64,000 nt of DNA, from contig NC_058522.1 of NCBI RefSeq assembly GCF_904849725.1, positions 196,709,986 through 196,773,985 on the forward strand, in the 5' to 3' direction. The position numbers and the translations under genes were made by a program. The notes beneath the pieces were generated by a model that was not told where the DNA came from, did no database searches, and was given only the letters and a program-made list of their open reading frames with translations. This document shows positions 54,897 to 64,000 of the stretch, one piece after another; within the stretch, counting starts at the first letter, position 1, and each line of letters opens with the position of its first letter. Origin of the DNA: Hordeum vulgare subsp. vulgare. Lineage: Eukaryota; Streptophyta; Magnoliopsida; Poales; Poaceae.

Positions 54897-56374
54897 TGAT
54901 ACGTCTCCAACGTATCTATAATTTTTGATGGTTCCATGCTATTATCTTGTCAAACTTTGGATGTTTTGTATGCATTTTATATCTTTTTTGGGACTAATTT
55001 ATTAACTCAGTGCCAAGTGCCAGTTCCTGTTTTTTCCGTGTTTTTACCTTTTTCAGAGGAGAATATCAAACGGAGTCCAAACGGAATAAAACCTCCGAAA
55101 AGATTTTTTTTCGGAATAGAAGATACGCAGGGAGCTTGAGAACCAAGGCAAAGGGCACGAGGGGAGGCCACAAGCGCCCTAGCCGCGGCCTGGGGGATCC
55201 TTTTCCCTACTTCTTCCGCCTATAAATCCCCGAAAAATATGAAACCATGAGAGAGAGCCATGAAAATACTTTTTCACCGCTGCAAGCTTCTGTCTCCGCA
55301 AGATCCCATCTGGGGCATATTCTGGTGCGCTGCCGGAGGGGGGATTCGGGCACGGAGGGCTTCTTCATTAACACCATTGCCTCTCCAATGATGCGTGAGT
55401 AGTTCACCATAGACCTTCGGGTCCATAGCTAGTAGCTACATGGCTTCTTCTCTCTCTTGGATCTTCAATACAAAGTTCTCCCTGATCTTCATGGAGATCT
55501 ATCCGATGTAATCTTCTTTTGCAGTGTGTTTGTTGAGATCCGATGAATTGTGGATTTATGATTAGATTATCTATGAATCTTATTTGAGTTTCTTCTGATC
55601 TCTTATATGCATGATTTCATATCCTTGTAATTGTCTTCGAGTTGTTGGTTTCGTGTGGCCAACTTGATCTACAGTTCTTGCAATGGGATAGCTGCTTGGT
55701 TTTGGGTTCATACCGTGCGGTGACCTCACCCAGTGACAGAAGGGGTTTACGAGGCACGCATCGTGTTGTTGCCATCAAGGGTAAAAAGATTGGGTTTAAA
55801 TCTATTGCATGAATTTATCCCTCTACATCATGTCATCTTGCTTAAGGCGTTACTCTGTTTGTTATGAACTCAATACACTAGATGCCTGCTGGATAGAGGT
55901 CGATGTGTGCATGAATACTAGAAGATGCAAAAAGTATCGGTCTACTTGTCTAGGACGTGATGCCTATATGTCTGATCATTGGCTTAGATATCGTCATGAC
56001 TTTGCGCGGTTCTATCAATTGCTCGACCATAATTTGGTCACCCACCATAATATTTGTTATCATGTGAGAAGACTATAGTGAACACTATGGCCCCCGGGTC
56101 TACTTGACATCATATTTTCAGCTTTACACTTTTACTTTGTTGCACTTTCCGCCTTCAGATCTCACCTTGTAATCAATGGTGAAGGGATTGACAACCCCTT
56201 TGTATCGTTGGGTGCAAGTTTGTTGTTTTTTGCGCATGTACTTTGGAAACTTGGCTTGATACTCCTACTGGATTGATACCTTGGTTCTCAAACTGAGGGA
56301 AATACTTACTGCTACTGTGCTGCATCACCCTTTCCTCTTCAAGGGGAAAACCAACGCAAGCTCAAGAGGTAGCA
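54897..56374 (+). repeat. 5' LTR of Athila element A1
   Basis: About 1478 bp, from TGATACGTCTCC to GAGGTAGCA. It contains the TATA box (55221-55227) and near the end CCTCTTCAAGGGGAAAACCA. The 3' boundary is set by TG...CA ends and the primer site 11 bases on. Confidence 0.82.
55221..55227 (+). promoter_or_regulatory. LTR TATA box (TATAAAT)
   Basis: CTTCCGCCTATAAATCCCCG lies about 325 bases into the A1 LTR. The same place in A2 reads CCTATTTATTCCC on the minus strand, so the TATA box has decayed there. Confidence 0.65.
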
Positions 56375-56385
56375 AGAAGAATTTC

Positions 56386-56403
56386 TGGCGCCGTTGCCGG
56401 GGA
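56386..56403 (+). other. Primer binding site of A1 (tRNA-Asp type)
   Basis: TGGCGCCGTTGCCGGGGA is the standard Athila-lineage site, complementary to the 3' end of plant tRNA-Asp. Confidence 0.9.
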
Positions 56404-56646
56404 GCATCAAGTCAAGAACAGTGTTCCCCCAACGTGTCAATTTCTAGCACCGGGGACTGTTCTAAGTGAAGCTTATCCAAGTAACTATTGCAAAATCATA
56501 TCTTGGATTTACTTTTTTGCCTCTCGTTTTCCTCTCCTCCACTTCTGAAAAACAAAAATTTACAAAAATATTTGCCTTTTTCGTTTGCCCTTTTCTTTCG
56601 CTTGCTTTCTGTTCGCTTGTGTGCTTGTCTGCTTGGTGAAGTCACC

Positions 56647-58517
56647 ATGACTGAAAACACCAAACTTTGTGACTTCTCGATTACTAATAATAATGATTTT
56701 ATTAGTACTCCGATTGCTCCCGCCACTAGTGCGGAATCATATGAAATCAATGCGGCTTTGCTGAATCTTGTTATGAAAGAGAATTTCTCCGGCCTTCCTA
56801 GAGAAGATGTCGCATCCCATCTTAATACGTTGATTGAGTTATGCGATATGCAAATGAAGGAAGATGTGGATAATGATGCGATTAAATTGAAGCTATTTCC
56901 GTTTTCATTGCGATATCGAGCAAAAACTTGGTTTTCATATTTGCCCAAAAATAGTATTGATTCTTGGAACAAGTGCAAGGATGCCTATATATCCAAGTAT
57001 TTTCCACCGACTACGATTATCTCTCTCCGTAATGATATCATGAATTTTAAGCAACTAGATCATGACCATGTTGCGCAATATTGGGAGCGAATGAAATTGA
57101 TGATTAGAAATTGTCCCGCATATGGCTTGAGTCTTTGGATGATTATACAAATCTTCTATGCTGGTTTGAATTTTGCTTCTAGAAATATCCTTGATTCCGC
57201 CTCCGGTGGATCTTTCATGGAAATAACATTAGGAGAAGCCACAAAACTCCTAGACAATATCATGACAAACTATTCTCAATGGCACACTGAAAGGTCACCT
57301 ACTAGTAAAAAAGTGCACGCTATAGAAGAAATTAATTCTTTGAGTGCTAAGATGGACGAGTTAATGAAATTGTTTGCTAGTAAAGGTGCTCCTTTAGATC
57401 CAAATGATATGCCTTTGTCTTCCTTGATTGAGAGTAGCAATGAGAACTTGGACGTTAATTTTGTTGGTAGGAATAATTTTGGCCAGAACAATGCTTTTAG
57501 AGGTAACTATATTCCTAGTAACCCCTCTAATAACTTTGGCAATTCCTACAACAATGCTCATGGAAATTACAATAAATTACCCTATGATTTGGAGAGTAAT
57601 ATTAAAGAGTTTATCAACTCGCAAAAGATTTTCAATGCGTCCATAGAAGAAAAACTACTCAAAATAGATGACTTGGCTAGGACCGTTGATAGAATGTCTC
57701 TTGATATTGATGGTTTGAAAGTGAGATGTGCTCCTCCCAAGATCAATATGGATGAAACTTTGAAAGCTATGCATGTTTCAATGAATGAGAGTAAAGAAAG
57801 AACTGCCCAAATTCGTGCCAGACATGAATGGCTTAAAAAGGCGTGTTCTCATGATGAGAATCACGAAGATCTTCAAGTGCTTGGCGTGACTCCCATTGAA
57901 TCCTTGTTTTCTAATGTCAAACCTAATGATGATGGGGCTGGATATGAATCCACTTTGGTTGAGAAATGCCCCAATGATTCGGAGTCTATCTATCTTGATG
58001 CTAAAAGCACTCAAAGTGGAGTAGAGGATATCAAAACTTTGAGTAGTAATGAAACTACTACTTTGGATTTCAAGGAATTCAATTATGATAGTTGCTCTTT
58101 GATTGAATTTATTTCCTTGATGAAATCCATGCTAAACTCTCTACACGCTTATAGCCAAAACAAGGCCCTTACCGATTATTTCGTCGATGCTATGATGAAG
58201 TCTCTTGAAGAGAAAATTGAGTTTGAAGTTTCTATTCCTAGAAAACTTCATGATGAGTGGGAACCTACTATCAAAATCAAGATAAAAAACTATGAATGCA
58301 ATGCTTTGTGTGATTTGGGTGCTAGTGTTTCCGCTATTCCAAATTCTTAATGTGATGTTCTAGGCTTGAATGAGATTGATGAGTGCTCTCTTAATTTGCA
58401 TCTTGTGGATTCTACTATTAAGAAACCCATGCGAAGGATCAATGATGTTCTTATTATTGCAAATAGGAACTATGTACCCATGGATTTCATTGTGCTTGAT
58501 ATTGATTGCAACCCAAA
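56647..58517 (+). pseudogene. Athila A1 Gag-protease
   Basis: Start chosen at ATG 56647 (MTENTKLCDFSITNNNDF); the upstream in-frame extension lies in the leader. It is open for about 567 residues. The capsid-type gag domain covers residues ~60-200 (KLKLFPFSLRYRAKTWF, NKCKDAYISKYFPP, YWERMKLMIRNCPAYGLS), followed by a Gly/Asn-rich stretch, then the protease with CDLGASVSAIP (58308-58345). TAA at 58348-58350 replaces an expected Leu codon. The frame then reads on intact (CDVLGLNEIDECSLNLHL, ANRNYVPMDFIVLDIDCNP) to 58517, where homology stops. It is the longest open frame in the window. No reverse transcriptase or integrase follows. Confidence 0.9.
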
Positions 58518-60415
58518 ACGAGAGACAAGTGTGGAAAGATAGTAGCATTGTCCCTTCTCTCTTTTTCTCTCATTTTTTGGTGGGCTCTTTGGCCTCTTTT
58601 TTTTGGTGGGCATCTTTTGCCTCTTTTTGTAAATGGGCTTCACTGGCCTCTTTTATTTCCTGACATGGGACAATGCTCCATCAATGATGATTATCACACT
58701 TACAACTCAAAACTTGGAGCAATGATGACTCTATATGGAATGCCTTCGGTAGTGTACCGTGACAACGATCTAGCATGGCATAGACATCAATGGAAACATC
58801 ATGCTAGCTATATTATGATCATGCAATGGCAATATAGAAGCTGTGGCACATGTCATGGTGGTAGTTGCATGGCAATATATCTCAGAATGGCTTTGAAAAA
58901 TCCAAAGTAGGTAGGTATGGTGGCTGTTTTGAGGGAGGCTAATGGTGGGTTTTATGCACCGGCGAAAGTTGTACGACACTAAAGAAGATAGTGATGGTGG
59001 AAGGTGAAAGTGCATCTAAACTATGTACTAAACATTAGTCATGAAGAACTCATATACTTGTTGCAAAAGTTTTAGTAGTAATCGAAACAAAGCATTCAAC
59101 GCATACTCCTAGGGGAAGGGTTGGTAGGTATAAACCATCGCGCGATCTCGACCGCTACACAAAGGATGACAATCAATAAACTAATCATGCTTAGACTTCA
59201 TCACATAGCGGTTCACCATACGTGCATGCTACGGGAATCACTAACTTCAACACAAGTATTTCTAGATCCACAACACCTTACTAGTATAACTTCAATATTA
59301 CCACAACCATAACTCGAAACTAATCGAGATGAATCAAACTTCTCTAACTACTCAATGCACATGAAAGTGGAAGTTTTCATATCCCTTTGAGACTACTTTC
59401 GTAGCATAGGTAAACTACCATGCCACGCACTGCCGTGCTCCAAAAGATAGAAGTGAAACACATAGAGCAAAATCAACTAGCTCAAAAGATATAAGTGAAA
59501 CACATGTGAGCTGAATTGCCTAACCAAAGGATATAAGTGAAGCTCAACAAAATCACGGTGAGTGCATGTGTCTCTCTCTATTTGTGCAGCAAGGAAGATT
59601 GTGACACAACAAAAATAAAAGAATCCTACGATACAAGACGCTCCAAGCAAAACACATAACATGTGGTGAATAAAAATATAGCCCCAAGTAACGTTACCGA
59701 TGGATTGAAGACGAAAGAGGGGATGCCTTCCCGGGGCATCCCTAAGCTTAGGCTTTTTCGGCATCCTTGAATCAACTTGGGGTGCCTTGGGAATCACCAA
59801 GCTTGAGCTCTTACCACTCTTTATCTCTTTGTCCATAAGAACTTCATCCAAAACTTGAAAGCTTCACAACACGAAACTTAAACAGAAACTTGTGATATCA
59901 TTAGTATAAGAAAGCGAACCACCACTTCCTTAGGCACTGTAGCAAACTTAAGTTCTACTTATGTTGATGTTGGGTTACTATATTTTCAATCTTCCATGGC
60001 TAATACCCCCCCCCCCCCGATACTATCCATAGTTTCATCAAAATAAGCAACCAACTCAACAAAAACAAAATCTGTTAACAGCAGACCAGTCTGTAGCAAT
60101 CTACATACTTCTTATACTTATGGTACTTGAAAAATTCTGAAAACTTACTACAGTCTGAAGCATTTGTGTATAAATCAGAAGCAAGAAGAATCAACTCAAA
60201 ATCTATCACATAAAAAAAACGAAAATTCTTTTCGTGAGCAGAAAGTTTCTGTCTTTTCCAGCATGATCAAACGATCATCCCCAAGACTAATCATAACAGT
60301 TTTACATGGCACAAACGCAAAAGAAACACAAAAAACAAAATCATAACAGAATTATGAAAGTGTGGAAAACACAAAAGAGAAATAAAATGGATAGATTCGT
60401 TGGGTTGCCTCCCAC
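58518..60415 (-). other. 3' noncoding region of Athila A2
   Basis: Contains CTAAGCTTAGGGATGCCCC-type sequence (59735-59755), a GGCCTCTTTT repeat cluster (58590-58655) and CATGGGACAATGCTCC (58662-58677), all blocks that I recognise from the post-pol region of Sabrina/WHAM-type elements. Clusters of AAAAGATATAAGTGAA-like repeats occur at 59442-59540. A run of 13 C lies near 60007. No convincing frame is present. Confidence 0.7.
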
Positions 60416-60461
60416 CAAGCGCTATTGTTTAACGCCCTTAGCTAGGCATAAGGTGATGGAA

Positions 60462-62503
60462 TCACGTATAGTCATCTTTGGTGCTCAAACCATAAGTAGC
60501 CCTCATCGAAGATTCATAAGGCAATCTTATTTTCTTTCTAGGAAAATGCTCCATGCCCTTCTTTAGAGGAAATTGAAATCTAATATTCCCTTCCTTCATA
60601 TCGATGATAGCACCAATAGTCCTTAGGAAAGGTCTGCCAACAATAATGGGACATGAAGGATTGCAATCTATGTCAAGTACAATGAAATCCACGAGTACAT
60701 AGTTCCTATTTGCAACAATAAGAACATCATTGATCCTTCCCATGGGTTTCTTCACAGTAGAATCCGCAAGATGCAAATTAAGAGAACACTCTTCAATCTC
60801 ATGAAAACCAAGAATTTCACATAAAGACTTTGGAATCGCGGAAACACTAGCACCCAAATCACACAAAGCATTGCATTCATAGTTTTTGATTTTGATTTTG
60901 ATAGTAGGTTCCCACTCATCATGAAGTTTTCTAGGTATTGACACTTCTAATTCGAGTTTCTCTTCAAGAGATTTCATCATAGCATCTACGATACGTGCGG
61001 TAAAGGCTTTTCTTTGGCTATAAGCATCTGGAGAGTTTGCAATGGATTGCATCAAGGAAATGCATTGAAACAAGGAGCAAATATCATAATTGAATTCTTG
61101 AAATCCAAAGTGGAAGTTTCATTACTACCCAATATTTTGATTTCTTCTACTCCACTCTCCACACCTTTATCATCAAGATAGGTGGACTCCGAATCATTGG
61201 GGCGTTTTTCAACCAAAGTGGATTCATATCCAGCCACTTCATCAATAGGTTTGACATGCGAAAACAAATATTCAAGGGGAGTCACACCAAGCACTTAAAG
61301 TTCTTCGTGATTTGCATCACTAGAACGCACCCTTTTTAAACCATTCATGCCTAGCACGGATTTGGGCGGTTCTTTCTTTGCTCTCATTCACGGAGACACG
61401 CATAGCTTTTAAAGTTTCATCCAAGTTAACCTTGGGAGGAGCACATCTAACATTCAAAGCATCAATATCACAAGACATCCTATCAACGCTCATAGCCAAA
61501 TCGTCTATTTTTAGTAGTTTTTCCTCTATGGACGCATTGAAAATCTTTTGAGAGTTGATGAACTCTTTGATATTACTCTCTAAATCAGAGGGTAATTTGT
61601 TATGATATCCATAAGTGTTGTTGCAGGAATTGCCATAGTTGTTACAGGAGTTACTAGGAAAAGGCCTAGGAACGTAGTTTCATCTAAAAGCATTGTTGTT
61701 GCCAAAATTGTTCCTACCAACAAAATTAACGTCCAAACTAGCATTGCTACTCTCAATCAAGGAAGATAGTTGCATGTCATTAGGATCTAAAGGAGCATTT
61801 CTACTAGCAACCAAATTCATCAACTCGTCCATCTTAGCACTAAGCGAGTTCATTTCTTCTATATCGTGTACCTTTTTGGTAGAAGGTGATCTTTCAGTGT
61901 GACACTGAGAGTAGTTGGTCATGATATTGTCTAGGAGTTTTGTAGCTTCTCCTAACGTGATTTCCATGAACGTTCCACCTGAGGCGGAGTCCAAGATATT
62001 TTGAGAAGCAAAATTCAAACCAGCGTAAAAGATTTGTATAATCATCCACAAAGTCAAGCCATGAGCGGGACAATTTCTAATCATTTACTTCATCCTCTCC
62101 CAAAATTCATGATATCCTTACGGAGAGAGATAATCTTAGCCAGCGGAAAATACTTGGATATGTAAGCATCTTTGCACTTATTCCAAGAACCGATACTATT
62201 TTTAGGCAAAGAAGAAAACCAAGTTTTTGCACGATCTCGCAAAGAGAACGGAAAGAGCTTCAATTTAACAACATCATTGTCCACATCTTTCTTCTTTTGC
62301 ATATCGCAAAGTTCAATGAAAGTGTTAAGATGGGATGCGACATCTTCACTAGGAAGGCCAGAAAATTGCTCTTTCATAACAAGATTCAGCAAGGCAGCGT
62401 TGATTTCATATGATTCCGCACTTGTGGCGGGAGCCATCGAAGTACTAATAAAATCATTATTATTAGTATTCGAGAAGTCGCAAAGTTTTGTTTATTCAGC
62501 CAT
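60462..62503 (-). pseudogene. Athila A2 Gag-protease
   Basis: Homologous to A1 over its whole length, roughly 85-90% identical by eye. Start ATG 62501-62503 (MAE) is followed by a stop at codon 4 (62492-62494). Downstream gag is readable (MAPATSAESYEINAALLNL, KLKLFPFSLRDRAKTWF) to 62096, where about 34 bases are deleted relative to A1 and the frame shifts. There are further stops near 62084 and 61680 and shifts near 61290-61330 and 61075. The protease part is open (60462-61073) with CDLGASVSAIPKSLCEILGF and VGRPFLRTIGAIIDM, and extends beyond where A1 is cut, ending at TAA/TGA 60462-60464. Confidence 0.88.
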
Positions 62504-62686
62504 GATGACTTCAACAAACAAATAGGAACACAAGCAAGCAAGAAAACTGGCAAAGGAAAACGGCAAAAGGCAAATGAAAACGGCAAATGTGAAGTGGGGG
62601 AGAGGAAAACGAGAGGCAACTGGCAAAAAAAGGTAAATGCAAGGTGATTTTGTGACAGTTACTTGGATAGATCTTGACTTGATCTC

Positions 62687-62704
62687 TCCCCGGCAACGGT
62701 GCCA
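62687..62704 (-). other. Primer binding site of A2 (tRNA-Asp type)
   Basis: The minus strand reads TGGCACCGTTGCCGGGGA, the Athila tRNA-Asp site with one change. Confidence 0.88.
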
Positions 62705-62710
62705 GAAATC

Positions 62711-64000
62711 CTTCTACTGCTGGCTACGCCTATAGGGATTTCCTTGGCAAATATGTAAAGGATTCCCCCGCGGCTGTGTAGCCTTGTGTTGGTGTTCCCT
62801 TGAAGAGGAAAGGGTGATGTAGCACAGCGGCGGTAAGTATTTCCCTCAGTTTGAGAACCAAGCTATCAATCCAGTAGGGGGATCGTGTCAAGTCACAAGA
62901 ACCTGCACAAACACAAAGAGCTTGCACCCAAAGCTATGAAGGGGTTGTCAATCCCTTATAGATTGTTTGCAAAAAGTAAACAAAGCAAAGTAAAAGTAAA
63001 AGCGGAGATGATAGTTGTGAATAGACCTAGGGGCCGTAGTGTTCACTAGTGGCTTCTCTCGTGAAAGCAAGTAGACGGTATGTGAACGAATTACTATCGA
63101 GCAATTGATAGAACCGCGCAAAGTCATGACGTTATCTATGCCAATGATCATACATATAGGCATCACGTCCAAAACAAGTAGACCGACACTTTCTGCATCT
63201 ACTACTATTACTCCACACGTCGACCGCTATCCAGCATGCATCTAGTGTATTGAGTTCATAAGAACAGAGTAACGCCTTAAGAAAGATAACATGATGTAGA
63301 TGGACAATCTCAAATCTATGATGAAAGCCCATCTTGTTACCCTTGATGGCAACAACACTATGCATGCCTTGCTACCCCTTCTATCACTGGGAAAGGTCAA
63401 CGCACGGTATGAACCCAAAACCAAGCACTTCTCCCATTGCAAGAATCATAGATCTAGTTGGCCAAACAAAACCCAAGACTCGGAGAGACTTACAAGGATA
63501 TCAAATCATGCATATAATAAATCAGCAAAGACTCAAATATAATTCATAGATAATCTGATCACAAATCCACAATTCATCGGATCTCGACAAACACACTGCC
63601 AAAGAGGATTACATCAAATAGATATCCATGAAGATCATGGAGAACTTTGTATTGAAGATCCAAGAGAGATAAGAAGCTATCTAGCTACTAACTTCGGACC
63701 CGTAGGTCTGAAGTAGACTACTCACGAGTCATTGGAGAGGCAATGATGTTGATGTAGAAGCCCTCCAGCTCCAAAGTCCCCTCCGACAGGGCACCGGGAA
63801 GGGTCTCCAGATAAGATCCTGCGGAAACGGAAGCTTGCGGTGGCGGAAAAGTGGATTCATGGATGCCCTGATTTTTTATGGGATTTTAGGGAATAAATAG
63901 GCCAAAGAGCTAGGGCTGGGGAGCTCCAGGGGTCACAATCTTGATAGCCGCGGGTCTACCTGGCCACGGCTACTGGGCTTGTGGGCCCCCTATCGGCCTC
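62711..64000 (-). repeat. 5' LTR of Athila A2 (partial)
   Basis: Reads, on the minus strand, as the end of a Sabrina/WHAM-type LTR: GAGGGAAATACTTACCGCCG, ATGCCTATATGTATGATC, TTCGGGTCCGAAGTTAG-like and CTATTTATTCCC blocks in the same order as in A1. It continues past the window end, so the outer LTR end is not seen. Confidence 0.82.

Larger units (their letters stand above)
54897..58517 (+). mobile_element. Athila-lineage Gypsy element A1 (Sabrina/WHAM type), 5' part
   Basis: Plus-strand 5' LTR (54897-56374), tRNA-Asp primer site (56386-56403), leader and gag-protease. It breaks off at about 58517 inside the protease, where sequence from the oppositely oriented A2 begins. The LTR start TGATACGTCTCCAACGTATC is one of the most frequent retroelement signatures in Triticeae. 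Confidence 0.88.
58518..64000 (-). mobile_element. Athila-lineage Gypsy element A2, apparently non-autonomous, runs off window
   Basis: Minus-strand element: 5' LTR (62711 to beyond 64000), tRNA-Asp-type primer site, gag-protease (60462-62503), then directly the post-pol marker GCTTGGTGGGAGGCAACCC (about 60395-60415) and the noncoding 3' region to 58518. RT, RNase H and integrase are absent between protease and 3' region. No 3' LTR is present before the junction with A1. Confidence 0.82.

Overview
The window looks like intergenic DNA from a large grass genome, most likely a Triticeae species (wheat, Aegilops, barley or rye). It is almost wall-to-wall LTR retrotransposons inserted into one another. 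The main evidence is a BARE1/Angela/WIS-type Copia element with recognisable 1.8-kb LTRs, Athila-lineage Gypsy elements with LTRs starting TGATACGTCTCC and a tRNA-Asp-type primer site (the Sabrina/WHAM kind of Triticeae element), and several Tat-like Gypsy elements. I recognised no host protein-coding gene, no complete tRNA or rRNA gene, and nothing bacterial or viral. Family names come from memory of the sequences and were not searched.

Layout, left to right. (1) 1-270: a patch of repeated GCGCTACT / AGTAGCGC motifs. (2) 271-14217: Gypsy copy G1, + strand, degenerate, with a ~62-bp tandem repeat array after pol. It is split by a near-complete Angela-type Copia element (2630-11570, - strand, 5-bp target duplication GAAGC) and also carries a 137-bp MITE (12221-12357). 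(3) 14218-22529: Gypsy G3, + strand, with 5' LTR, primer site, gag and pol riddled with stops, and the reverse transcriptase catalytic loop deleted. (4) 22530-26604: 3' half of an Athila-lineage element (integrase tail, noncoding 3' region, polypurine tract, 3' LTR). It abuts (5) 26605-29739, a - strand Gypsy gag and 5' LTR fragment (G4). (6) 29740-42345: a SIRE/Maximus-like Copia element (M), - strand, whose 3' LTR is split by (7) 30411-36268, a - strand Gypsy fragment (G5) with an unusually long ~4.2-kb LTR. (8) 42346-51574: Gypsy copy G2, + strand, same family as G1, with 5' LTR, primer site, protease, RT, RNase H, integrase, the same ~62-bp repeat array and then a long antisense reading frame. 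(9) 51575-54896: an LTR-like stretch with a TATA box plus noncoding retroelement sequence (G6). (10) 54897-64000: two Athila-lineage elements facing each other, A1 (+, 54897-58517) and A2 (-, 58518 to beyond the window). They form a long imperfect inverted repeat of gag-protease sequence.

How the parts relate: the elements are selfish copies that jump through an RNA intermediate (LTR promoter, tRNA-primed reverse transcription, Gag particle, protease, RT/RNase H, integrase). Every coding region here carries stops, frameshifts or deletions, so no element looks autonomous. The Angela copy is closest to intact (one frameshift, two stop codons; LTRs about 2.3% different by eye count). Insertion order can be read from the nesting: Angela is younger than G1, G5 inserted into M, the 22530-26604 Athila element interrupts the gag of G4, and G2 cuts the 5' LTR of M. 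The features most worth a second look are the antisense ORF and post-pol repeat array shared by the G1/G2 family, the head-to-head Athila pair, the apparently gag-protease-only A2 element, and a tRNA-like patch inside the 4.2-kb LTR.
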